Shown one piece after another: positions 1-9,940 of a stretch of 64,000 nucleotides of DNA (its first letter is position 1; the number at the start of each line of letters is the position of its first letter). The stretch lies in NCBI GenBank assembly GCA_023055425.1, contig JALGPY010000008.1:8628501-8692500 (forward strand), in the 5' to 3' direction. This DNA comes from Linanthus parryae (taxonomy: Eukaryota; Streptophyta; Magnoliopsida; Ericales; Polemoniaceae). A program made the translations under genes and the position numbers. The notes below the pieces were generated by a model. That model was not told where the DNA came from, did no database searches, and saw only the letters and a program-made list of their open reading frames with translations.

Positions 1-274
1 CAATCCCAAAATAAAGTTACCAACGTAAGAAATCATAGTTCACATAGTTTGTGGGGGAATTTTTGTCAACCTACTAACATCATAATATGATATATTTTCT
101 TATCCGAGCTTATACCTCCATATTGTTAGTATACAATTTTTTCATTAAAAGCTCCATCAAAATAAGGCAACATAACTAATCCCCTCTCTTATCCGGCACT
201 CAAACACTTGACAAAAAAAAGAGGGTGTAAGTTATCTTATGCTCCCTCCTTATCCTCTACCCAAACGAGTTAAG
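1..274. other. AT-rich intergenic DNA, nothing recognised
   Basis: No open frame, splice-flanked exon or repeat was recognised here. Similarity to the 60.8-kb region begins only at about 275. Confidence 0.5.
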
Positions 275-1112
275 GGCTAGAAAACTCTTTAGACATAATG
301 TAACCATAATTTATATGACCAATTAAATGAGGCCACGTGCACAAGAGGACACGATTAACCAAATAATTAAGATTTCTTGCATTATGTAAGCTATTATTCT
401 ATGCGTCCATCACACTCATTTTAGTACAATGATATGGTAGTTAAAAAAAATTTTGATTTTAAGGTGGGACTTGAAGGTGTAGGCCATGGATATCATTTTT
501 AGGGTTTCGATCCCAAATTTTTGGCTCTAAAACTATCTCATAGAAATAAGGATTCTCATGTTTGATGTTTAGGGTTAATATTAGATAACTGAGTTAGTAC
601 CCTTGATTCACCCGATAACTAGACAGAAAATTTTGTCCATCGATGTTCGGGCTGATCAGCACATATGATCATGCAAATATGATAAGTGATAAGCTAGCTA
701 AATGTAGCATCTCGTTACAAATATGTTACCAAACAATGTGAAGCAGTCGAGGTTCGATATTCATATCGTATAATTTGTAATTTAGTAGAGGGACTTCAGG
801 TCCATGCTGTTTTTGCAAAATGTTATCATAAGATATTGGGATAGTTTCCTCCCGAATAAGGTAAATAATAATTCTTTAGGTCAAGAAGGTGATAGCACAT
901 CCTCATCCCACATTTTCACTATCTTGTGACTAATACGCATAGTTCTCGTGCTGTCTGAGACTAAAGAACAACAATGATGAAGCAATCAATTGCACTTTTC
1001 CTGCTCTGCTTCACTGTCGCATTTAGCTTTTTTCTTGTTACTAGTAAAAGGCACGTGAATTGTAATTTTGAGTTAACAAATATGGAAATGACTTAAACTG
1101 CTATCTGCATTT

Positions 1113-1169
1113 TTATTTGACCACCTATTTGATTGCCCTCGTTATGCAATCAAAGAGGTGGTCAAATAA
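1113..1169. repeat. Long hairpin inverted repeat
   Basis: Two 24-bp arms (1113-1136 and 1146-1169) are complementary with a single mismatch, separated by a 9-nt loop. The arms centre on TTATTTGACCACCT. The hairpin lies about 70 bp inside the left border of the CRP1 insertion and could be part of a foldback element. Confidence 0.75.
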
Positions 1170-3419
1170 AGAAATTAGTACAAAAATTTCGTTAGCCTAC
1201 TGATATATTTTATTTTTAGCAGCCAAGAAAGGTTGGAATGAGACCATGGGTGAGTTTCGTATGACTATAACAAAAGCATCATAGCACCAGTCGAATAAAT
1301 TAGCAAATCGATTATAGGCATATGCAAAGCTTAATCAAGTACCACCAAGCTATTAACAAAAAGATAAGAAACAACAATTTAAAGAATTTTTACAAACTCG
1401 AAGCAACCGATTTAATGGAGCAATCTATCCAAACTTGTCTAATGCGCACCACAAATATTCCATTACACCTGAAATAACTGTGAAATTATTATTGCAACAC
1501 AGTTAATCATATTACAAACATGTTCGTGACATAAACTCAATTTCTTATATCCATTGCATGTGGCAGTTTATAGCCACCGAAAGAGACATACCGGTACACT
1601 AAAAAAAATTAAGCAACTTTTAGTAGCAATACTGTTGAAGAACGAAGCAAACAACTGAGGTAGATGTTAGCAACTTCTTGCTGTCGTTTCCGTACTAAAT
1701 ATTGTCAAAGAACGAAATCCTACATACGTAAGGGTAGTGTACTGAAGAAATCACCCAAAATGAGAAAAGTCAGCATAAAACTAACCAAGAAACACGCGGA
1801 CTGCGCATTAAGCTTGCTGCAACAACAAAATCTGAAACCCAAAATAAATTTTAAATGGAATAAAAGAGGGTAAAAAGCTCTGGCAAATCCATAGTTTCAT
1901 TGTATACTGGAGGTTTGCACAAAATGGATGCAGGTTTGTACTAATCCACGTGATTGTTTTGCCCTGTTATTGGAGTTTACATAGCTAGCATCGTGCCGGA
2001 ATTTGGTGAATTATACTTTACTTAGATGTCTGATTTTGCTTCTAAATAGCTCACCTGAAGTTTGAGCATTCAAGGCACTTCTCCTACTGCACATTAAAAA
2101 AATTTCTAAGGTCTCATTAGAAGTATGATTTGCTTCTGAAGGTTCTCTATACATTTTCAGAAATTTGACATCCAACGTTCCCTGAAAATGGTCTGAAACT
2201 CTATGTTAACAGGTTTCTCAAATTTACCGTTAATCAATAGGACATCATTCACATAAAGTATACCCACCAGATGACAAAAGCTGGGCATGAATGTATGATC
2301 AAAGTTAGCAGGTGAATAGCTTTGAGGCGGCTGCAATAACAGAGTTCTGAAATTCACAGTTCTAAAATCAAGATAAGACCTATAAACACAAAATAGGAAG
2401 CCTGAAATCCTAGAAGAGTTCTAAAATCCGCAGTTCTTAAACAGTTTCGGCTGTAGAGGAAGACCGAAAGCTTTACCTTTATCTTCTTTTTTTCCTTTGG
2501 AGCAGTGGAGACGGAGGTAGAGGTGGGTTAAGCTTACCAGACCAGAGAGGAAGGGTTAGAAGTGGCGAGTGAAGGCGAAACCAACCGGTGGCTTGGGCGG
2601 AGGTGTTCCTGACTAAGAAGACATTGTGGAAAAAATGTAAATCTTCACAATAAGCTTCATACACAGTTTTATACTATGTCCATTAAAATTTTCTATCTCC
2701 TAATCAGGGCATTAATTTGTTTATGTACTATTTGTTCTGCAAGAGCATGAAGATCTCAAGTAGGTTTGTATTAGAATCATAAATTTTTCATTTAACTTGG
2801 GATGGGTGTCCCGTCTCATGGTTATTTTGTCAAGCATTAGGTAGGAAAATATAGAATCCAAAGAATTAATCACAAAGCAAAACAAAACAAAAAACAAGAT
2901 TGTGATACTTTTCCTCTCTGAACGAATCCTACATGATATGGAGGAACAAATCATGGAATCGGTCACGGTCGGGAAGATGTATATCCGATCACATACCCAG
3001 GATAAGCGGAATAAGGGGCTGCTATCTGCAACTTATTTATTCGTCTGGCTCTTCTACAGAAAATCACAACGCCAAAATATTAAAAAGCAGTATTTATAAC
3101 GTACCTGAAATTACTGATAACATTCTTTAAATATGATTACAAATCAGCCTTATTAAAACCGTTTGTCTTCTCAATCAAAATGCAGTATTCCCTGGTTTGA
3201 AGCGAATCGGCTTCTGTAACGTGGGAAGAGGTATATCAAATGAAGTGTCCAGAGCAAGTAAACAACTGAAGGTATTATTCATCAATAACCAAAATTAAAT
3301 CCACAATAGTTATAATCTTAACAATAACAGTAACCGATAACCCAAAACTCAAACTCTAGTTCAAAATTCCAATGTATCATTTGTTTCAGCTAAAGATAGA
3401 GACAGAAACAGATCATTCG

Positions 3420-3935
3420 TCCTCATCATTGACCTTATGACCAAGACCCTTCAACCGTTCTGGAACTTCAATGAAGGTGAATAACCAAATCCACAATAAT
3501 TATAATATGAAAGAAGAAATCCAAAAGAAAGAACTTACCTGAATTCCTGCTCCTGATACTTCATGAATTGTGCCAGACTTCCAATAATCAGACCCTGCAA
3601 ACAATACTCACCAATAACCAAAATTGAATCCAAAAACAAATTGAATCCACAAACAATACAGTCCTTCCGAGAGAGAGAATACAGTGAATGGACAGAGTCG
3701 AAAACCAAATTTTTGTTTTTCCGTAAGCCTAAAGCAAAACACACAAGCTGATGTTTCCAACTGCTTGGCATCTCTGCCTGAATGCGAACGGAAGAGGAAC
3801 TTCCACAAGACCCAATCATCAATAAATTAAAAACCCAATCATCAATAAATTAAAAAATATCATGATCGAAAAAGAAATCCCGACAACAAGCAGTAGATGA
3901 AAGAAACGAACCTTGGCGACAATCGAGTTAGCCAT
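3420..3935 (-). pseudogene. Exon-like fragment of an unrecognised small gene
   Basis: On the minus strand, 3935-3912 reads MANSIVAK and ends in AAG|GT. After an intron, 3594-3539 follows a TTTGCAG acceptor and encodes GLIIGSLAQFMKYQEQEF, ending AG|GTAAGT. Further down (about 3475-3420) is another possible terminal exon whose frame I could not settle. Consensus splice sites on both sides suggest a captured piece of a small host gene with an N-terminal hydrophobic stretch. Family not recognised. The upstream flank contains no recognised promoter. Confidence 0.35.
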
Positions 3936-4640
3936 AGTTTCTGCGTTAGAGTGAAAGCGTCATGCTGAGACGTGTAGAAAGACTCCTTTTTATTAGGGAT
4001 TTCACGATTTTAGGTGATTAAACTAACAAACAGGGGTATTATAGGTACTCTAAAAATATTAGTGTAAAAAAAAAAAATTTTTAAATAGTAGAGATAGAGA
4101 TTATTTGGTCAACATCACATTTTTTATAATCTCCCATTCATCACCTTTATTATAATCTTTATAATCTCTCAATCATTTAAACATTTCTCGTATAAAGCAG
4201 CTCATTGTTTTTATTATTTTTCAGAGCGGAAGAAAAGTATTGCCCATATACTTTGATAAGTCCTGGTCAATGTGCATCGGGAGTATTTCCCATCAAGTGT
4301 TTTCCAGAAGTGTTAAGAAAATGCGGAGAGAAATCCAAGCCATTTGGTTGCACGTGTGATCCAAATGGAAGCTCGCACACATGTGTTTGCAATATTGTAT
4401 GTGGATCATGTCAATGAAACAGAAAAAAATCTTACTCTTTTTTTTATTGCCGTGGATCATTACCTCGCATTGATTTGGAGGATCCGTAAAATAAAATAAC
4501 ATATCTCTAAATTATTTATAAATTTGTTCTTTACTATTTTTGGATATCTGCATTGCCGTACTTCTACTCGAGAGTATGTTATACATTTTACACATATGTC
4601 TCTTTAACGTTCATGAAATATGTATCAACCTGATGTGATG

Positions 4641-5033
4641 AGAGATTATATGTGGTTACTTTGTTATTGAAGTAGATATCAAAGAAGGTGTTGTATATTA
4701 CTAGCAATGCCTTCTGACGCAGACTAGAAGTAAAAAGTAAGTCTAACGATGTTTTTAGATAGGTAAAAGAGCTTGTGGGCTACACGTTAATCGCCAAAAA
4801 CTGACATAAGTAATGTGTTTATTAACATAACTGTTTATGAGTTGTAACAGTCCAACTACTTTCTGAAAGTAAATTTTCAAACAAAGAGTTGCTAACCAAT
4901 CGCTATCTTAGTCCCTGTAAATTCTTATATGCACTTCTCGTGCAATTCTTATCTGCACTTCTCGCAAGGTACTCTCCGACTTCATCACGTTGTTGTACCG
5001 TGCTTTCTATCAGCGCCTATGGAATGCTTCACC
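4641..5033. other. Intergenic DNA, nothing recognised
   Basis: Lies between blocks A and B and has no counterpart next to block A' or B'. No coding or repeat structure was recognised. Confidence 0.5.
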
Positions 5034-5202
5034 CTGAGAAGCAGAAGCTAGACTCTCCGCATCATGCACGAATGTGACAGCTAATTTTATTTAAAGAGAT
5101 TGTACTTCATGTACACTACTGTTTCCAATTAACAACAGTGCTCGCAAAACCTCTTAGTCGGTAAGTTCATTGACAATTTATTTTATGTTTTATTATCAGT
5201 TC

Positions 5203-5430
5203 AGAGGCGGAGGCATGGAGGGGAAGGGGGTCACTTGCACCCCCCCCCCCCCCCCCAAACCAACATTTTCAAGAGCTACATCTGGACTCCTAAACTTTGA
5301 AGATTTATTTAACTTTGCCCCACATTTTTATTACAAGTGTGCCCCCAAAAATCCCAATTATGTTCATAAGGCCCATAAATTTTATAAAAAACATGCCCCC
5401 TCTTGCTAAAATCCTGGCTCCCCCATTAAA
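5203..5430 (+). repeat. Small GC-bracketed repeat with poly-C tract
   Basis: Begins AGAGGCGGAGGCATGG, contains a run of about 18 C, and ends near CCTGGCTCCCCC. The same unit occurs at 30951-31180 with a slightly different C-run length. The two ends are roughly complementary, which suggests a small non-autonomous DNA element. The class is not determined. Confidence 0.35.
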
Positions 5431-6500
5431 GGTGAGGACTGTAAATTATATGGACAATACATGAACGATGTATTCGGTTCTAATCCACAAGAAACCCTTA
5501 CAATAAAAAGAATGTGCACTTGGTTGGTTACATCATTTCCCACTTATATCACACCATGGAGTCATATATAATTAGAAAAAATTAAATGCTTGGACGAACA
5601 TCTGAGAGTTTCAGACGACCCTACAACTTTTAAAATTTACAAAGTGGTGTAAAAACTACCGTTATTTCAAACAGGTCTATCAAAAATTTTGAACAAAAAA
5701 ACTCGTGATTAACAACTGATAGGCAACATGCATGACATAACCTCCTAGCCAGTATTTTTTACCTTTATAGGACTCGATAACTTAAATGGATTGAACAATC
5801 ACCTCAAAGTGTTCCACATACACGAGAAGGAAAATACAATGTGTCGTCACGCAACGCTCTTCTACATCCTAACTCGTATGTGTTTGAAATTTTCTATCTC
5901 AGTCCACATCGTGTGTACAACATGTATTATAGTCCTGCTATGAGTCACGTCAACGAACTGGCAAACAAAGCGGTCAATATCACTTGGCATTTGATTTCTC
6001 GACATTACAAGAACTAGATTTAAATGATACAAAGCAACAACATTCTAATTTCACAAGAACAATCCGCGGCCTAAGAAGAGTCTTATGGTCTTCTAAGTCA
6101 ACACGTCGATACTAGCAGGTCAAAAAATACAATAATAATTAAAGACACGTGTATACGCATTACACTGCAAGACCAACGCATCTAATAAAGTAACTCACTT
6201 ATAAATAGACAAGTAACTTTCACATAACATTATCTAACATTTAATGAACGAGTAAGCGCACAAAAAAAAAATTAATAATGCGTAAAAAACCCTGATTCCG
6301 CCAGCTTGTTCCATCTTATTTAAAATTTTAGTCATTCCCTAACAGATTTAATATTTAACATAACTCTTGTTTACCTACTTATTTTATCCCTAGTTTGCAA
6401 TTACTAACCCGATCACGGTCCCTCAGCTAGCCCTTGAGGAATCAGGTTTAGCCTCTGATACCACCTATAACACCCCCACAAATTCACGGCCGGCGGTTGC
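5431..6500 (-). other. Possible leader of a minus-strand retrotransposon remnant
   Basis: No open frame. On the minus strand, 6463-6451 reads TGGTATCAGAGGC, close to the usual primer-binding site for initiator Met-tRNA. It follows GTGTTATA-GG, which resembles the end of a plant LTR. Repeated identically in block B' (32213-32201). The 5.4-6.4 kb stretch would then be untranslated leader. Confidence 0.35.
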
Positions 6501-6742
6501 TGTTGGAATAGGTTCCCTAGAGGCAATCTAGATTTAGTATGAACATTGTTTAGCTAGAATGTTCATTTATTATTTATGAAGAAATTTAATATAATGAAGT
6601 CATTAATGTATTGTTTATCTTAAATATCCCTAGTCCATTATATTGATAAGCGTGACAATCACAATAGACTAGTATGGGGTTAGATTGATATGGGGATATC
6701 AAACCTAACACATGGGTATGCATTTGGAGTAATAGCATATCA
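6501..6742 (+). mobile_element. Truncated Copia-family LTR fragment fused to CRP2
   Basis: Starts TGTTGGAATAGGTTCCCTAG and follows the first about 240 bp of the LTR seen complete at 33078-34524, with substitutions. It stops abruptly about 15 bp before the CRP2 splice acceptor. The junction therefore replaces the CRP2 promoter, exon 1 and most of its intron with retrotransposon sequence. The same junction occurs at 32251-32492. Confidence 0.8.
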
Positions 6743-6756
6743 ATTATATTTTGCAG

Positions 6757-6958
6757 GGATCAGCCTCTTAAACATTGCCCAAAAACTATCAAAAATCCAG
6801 GCCCCTGCCCACCCGCAGAGGGTTCCTTCAGTGGTTGTTTTTTGGAAGTGAATGGCGCATGTGGAGCGAGTTCCATGACAACGGATTTCTTATCATGCAT
6901 TGCTAGTGGAAAATAGCATACTTGCACTTGCAAAATTGTCTGTGGCTCATGTTCTTGA
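6757..6958 (+). pseudogene. CRP2: type II ten-cysteine peptide, exon 2 only, nonsense
   Basis: The acceptor TTTTGCAG precedes a frame matching exon 2 of CRP3 (reads DQPLKHCPKT). Three lesions show it is dead. There is no exon 1 or promoter, because an LTR fragment abuts the intron tail. The fifth cysteine is replaced (GAT TTC instead of acid-Cys). A TAG stop at 6914-6916 removes the last four cysteines. Beyond the stop the family ending CTCKIVCGSCS is still readable. CRP5 shares the Cys loss and the stop, so both predate the B/B' duplication; CRP2 additionally has Ala to Ser at the GASAM motif. Confidence 0.85.
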
Positions 6959-8062
6959 AAAATAGTCGAACTTTATATGTTCGATGTTTTGGCCGGTCCC
7001 TTAGAGTTAAGATTATGAAGTTTTATGTAATAATATCGCCATTTTTCTGCTATTTAATTTTCCTGGAGTGTCATTTAGTTACCCACTATTTTCTTTTTTT
7101 ATTCATTTTCTTTTTTGTGGTGAGCTTGCCATTCTAACATAGTAGTAGTGGTTAGTAATTTTTTTCCGGAGAGATACAACAACCTAATTAGTACGCGGAG
7201 ACTAAAACAAATAGACGTAGAAATTTTCCTAGAAGGGAATACACTTATCATGAATATTGTTGTAAAGAACGGGGTTACGAGCATTAATTACTAGATTGTA
7301 ATGTGTTGAAAGTACTAGGGTAAAATAATCATTTACCGTGATGGTAGTTGGAGCTATCAAATAGAAAAGTTGTTTCAATTCAATTGTAACATTTTCCACA
7401 GAGATACCAATATGCAGCACTTGTTAGTTCACCTGTTGAGAAATCAGATGTCGTATTTTACTCTCTTCAATGATTACATGCAGAATTTAACCCTACCAAA
7501 CATGTCTCAAGAAATCTACCCTGGTCTCTTACCCTTCATTCCCTTATTTCATTACAACAATTAGCTCATGACAATAATTGTCAAGTAATATTTTCCCTTT
7601 CTGTAGTGGTTCAGGACAAAATCAATTTCAATGAGCTTTGTAGGGAACCATTGTCACAAGGTCTCTACGATATTGTACCTATCTCTGGTACTAAATGTAA
7701 GTCTCCTCTTTCCCAAGAGACCGCCGAGGTAATCCAGTATCGGGTGCTTGAGGTCTAATAAGTGTTTGCAAAAATAAAGACCGTCGAGCTCGTGTGGTTA
7801 CTCGAGTTGCATTTCAGGATAATGGTCTTATTTGGATGAAAGGAAGTAGGGAGGAAAGGAAAAGTCAAAAATCTGATATAACCGGTCAAACCTCTCCAAA
7901 CCCAAAGAAATTCGGATCTCTGCAAAAAAGAATCAGAATCCTGGTTTTTGATCCGAATCCGAATTTAAAACTGAAATTCCGGGTCTTTTTTCGGAAATCC
8001 GAACTTTTGTTGGAAAATTCTTGACATTTTACGGTAAATTCCAATTTTTTTAAGCAAACGTG
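6959..8062 (+). other. CRP2 3' flank, no gene
   Basis: Diverged copy of the 3' flanks of CRP3, CRP4, CRP6 and CRP7, sharing for example the stretch GTACGCGGAGACTA. No open frame of interest. The segment 7325-8062 is also found after the Copia element in B' (41530-42272). Confidence 0.7.
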
Positions 8063-8240
8063 TGTTAGCTCAGTGGTAAAGCATTTCAAGTCCCTGCATG
8101 AAGTCTCGAGTTTGAATCTCACTATCTAAAAAGAATTATTTTCTACCAATAATCTACAATAATCCATCACATCCAAACACTACATATTAAATGAAATTTT
8201 AAGCTTAACATCTCACTTATTTCTGCTCATCCAAACTACC
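8063..8240 (+). mobile_element. tRNA-derived SINE-like unit
   Basis: Carries an A-box-like TTAGCTCAGTGGTA and, about 30 bp on, a B-box-like GAGTTTGAATCTC, spaced as in a tRNA but not foldable into a normal tRNA. It is followed by an AT-rich body with a CTACCAATAATCTACAATA stretch. Related copies lie at 17213, 42273, 45715 and, outside the duplicated blocks, 60321. SINE assignment is inferred from the internal promoter boxes and dispersal. Confidence 0.55.
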
Positions 8241-9120
8241 CTAATATTTTGTGCTTCTTTAGATATATTTTTGATGAAGGGAGCGCTATACTAGGATATT
8301 TTGAGAATCTTCAATACTTATTTTATGTTTCTAGGATCTAATCTCATTTCATATGGCTCAAAAAGAAACAAAACACTACTTTTAGAAGCTCCACAGAAGC
8401 AGAGTATAGAGAAATGACATCCACAACAACAGAGATTAAATGGTTAAGCTACATTCTTCACGATTTGAGGAATCCAATGCAGCGGACATCTCAATTGTGG
8501 TGTGACAATGGCTTGACCTTAATGTTGAGTTCTAACCCATACTTCATGAAACAAGAAAACACATTGAAATAGACTTTCACTTTCTCAGGGAACAGGTTGC
8601 AAGAAGTCTACTCCAAGTAGCTCATATTGCCTCAAAACTCCAATTGTCTGATATATTCACAAATGCCCTACCAATTGCAGTATTCTAAAATGTCTTACCT
8701 CGTCTATGTTTATGTTCTTTCATTTCTACACAATTCTTTCAGAATCAGTAGAAAATGATATTGAATTGAGGGGAATGTAAACTAGAGGGGTCATAATGTA
8801 ATTAGTCAAAATTTAGTTAGGCGGGAAAGTTTGTTTTTGGAAGGAAGTGGAAAAGGTGTTTATTGTTGATGTTGAATGAATGGTAATGGCGCCCATTTCC
8901 GGTTTTATATTTCTTTCTCTTCTCTCCATCTTCTTCCTCTTCAACAATATAGTAGCTAGATTTGATATTTCCTCAAATGCTTCTTGCAAATTAGAGAGTA
9001 GCGAGAGAGGGAGGGAAAATAAAATGTTTTTTCAGCTTTAGGATTCTTTTGATCTTTACCTTTAGGTTGTAACTGTTTGACAATAAAGTGTTTTGAAAAT
9101 AAAATTGGAACAAAATACTA
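8237..9120 (+). mobile_element. Decayed Ty1/Copia 3' end (RNase H and LTR remnant)
   Basis: Reading through stops, 8330-8700 gives Copia RNase H similarity: a SRSSTEAEYREM motif, then EIKWLSYILHDL and a WCDNG motif. After this comes a purine stretch, TTGAATTGAGGGGAATGT, like a polypurine tract next to an LTR. No upstream integrase or reverse transcriptase is present. Duplicated in B' (about 42450-43330). A different family from the intact Copia at 33-41 kb. Confidence 0.65.
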
Positions 9121-9888
9121 GGAAGAAATTTCATAATGATTAATATCATTGGGCTGAATTATCTTTATTCAAATTTACATTTGCAAAGAACTGTATGTGG
9201 CCACAAAACATATTTTATAATATTGTGAAAACAGATAATTTCTTTTAATAAAAAAAAGATAATTTCTTACAAAAAAATGGTGAAATCAATTACTACAACT
9301 TTTTTAAATAACTTACTTTTAAATTTGAATTTAAACTACTATGATTTCTATTTTTTTTTTGTAATTTTAAATTGTTTTTGCACACAATTATTGTTGGCAA
9401 TGCATTTTTTTTGGGTTGTGCCCTGAAGACACGTGCTTTCCCCTAGTAATGATACACTCACAAACTGAAAGTCCATATAACTAAAAAAGAAAAACCTATA
9501 AGTTTTGTTTTGGTAAACAAATCTCCTAAAAATAATGACTAATTCATTGCTTGATTTAGACTTATCACTTTCTTTCTCTCTTTCTCAAAAATTATCTACA
9601 TTCTCCTAATCACAGTCAACAAAACCCAATCTCCATATTTTATCTAACTCCCTCCTAGTTTTTTTCCACCCGTCAACCTATCAATTCAATGCTACTAAAT
9701 CCTTAAATGCCTCCTAATAATCCTCCACTTTAACTTATCTCATATTAAATCTCATAATCCAGGTTTGTTTTTGCGTTAGTGTATGAATAGCTAAATTAGT
9801 TAGTATTAAATACATATAAGTGGAAGCCTTCCTAATTAATTAGTATTAATTAATATTAAATACTAACTAATAAGTATTAATCGGTATT
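9121..9888. other. AT-rich upstream region of CRP3
   Basis: No coding potential. Contains TTAATTAGTATTAATTAATATTAAATAC-type repeats that fold on themselves. Matches 43331-44100. Confidence 0.6.
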
Positions 9889-9904
9889 AATACCAGTTGA
9901 GATT
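9889..9904. repeat. Target-site duplication of the LINE, 3' side
   Basis: AATACCAGTTGAGATT here and again at 15562-15577 brackets the LINE. It occurs once in the empty site of block B' (about 44099-44114). A 16-bp duplication fits target-primed reverse transcription. Confidence 0.9.
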
Positions 9905-9940
9905 TTTTTTTTTTTTTGAGGAATAGATCTCCATTAAGGG

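Larger units (their letters stand above)
1045..4085. other. About 3 kb insertion splitting CRP1
   Basis: This stretch is absent from the otherwise matching CRP8 locus, where exon 1 runs straight into the short intron. No reverse transcriptase, transposase, LTR or clear target-site duplication was found at its borders. Near its left end is a 24-bp-arm hairpin (1113-1169). Its right end holds minus-strand exon-like sequence (3420-3935). It may be a gene-capturing non-autonomous element (Pack-MULE or Helitron type) or filler DNA. The element class is not established. Confidence 0.6.
974..4417 (+). pseudogene. CRP1: type I ten-cysteine secreted peptide gene, probably disabled
   Basis: Exon 1 (974-1044) encodes a signal peptide beginning MMKQSIALFLLCFTVAF. 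Exon 2 (4225-4417) encodes an intact mature part with all ten cysteines, starting AEEKYCPYTL and ending VCGSCQ. The partner copy CRP8 has a 117-bp intron, whereas here the exons are 3180 bp apart. Three defects are visible. The sequence after the expected exon end is AG|TAAAAG, so the donor G is missing; the nearest GT, one base upstream, would shift the frame into exon 2. About 3 kb is inserted at that point. Relative to CRP8, 32 bases containing the TATA box are deleted near 877. Exon 2 is undamaged, so inactivation may be recent, or exon 2 could be expressed in some other way. Family and structure are seen; loss of function is inferred. Confidence 0.75.
275..4640 (+). repeat. Segmental duplication block A (carries CRP1)
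   Basis: Positions 275-1044 match 60790-61599, and 4086-4640 match 61600-62120, with scattered substitutions and small indels. The two matching stretches are contiguous in the partner block and are split here by about 3 kb of foreign DNA (1045-4085). The copy contains upstream DNA, exon 1, exon 2 and the 3' flank of a type I cysteine-rich peptide gene. Seen directly by comparing the two regions. Confidence 0.85.

Noticed and set aside
8063..8130. Functional tRNA gene
   Set aside because: A- and B-box motifs are present, but a complete acceptor stem and anticodon arm cannot be formed; better explained as a SINE-like relic.
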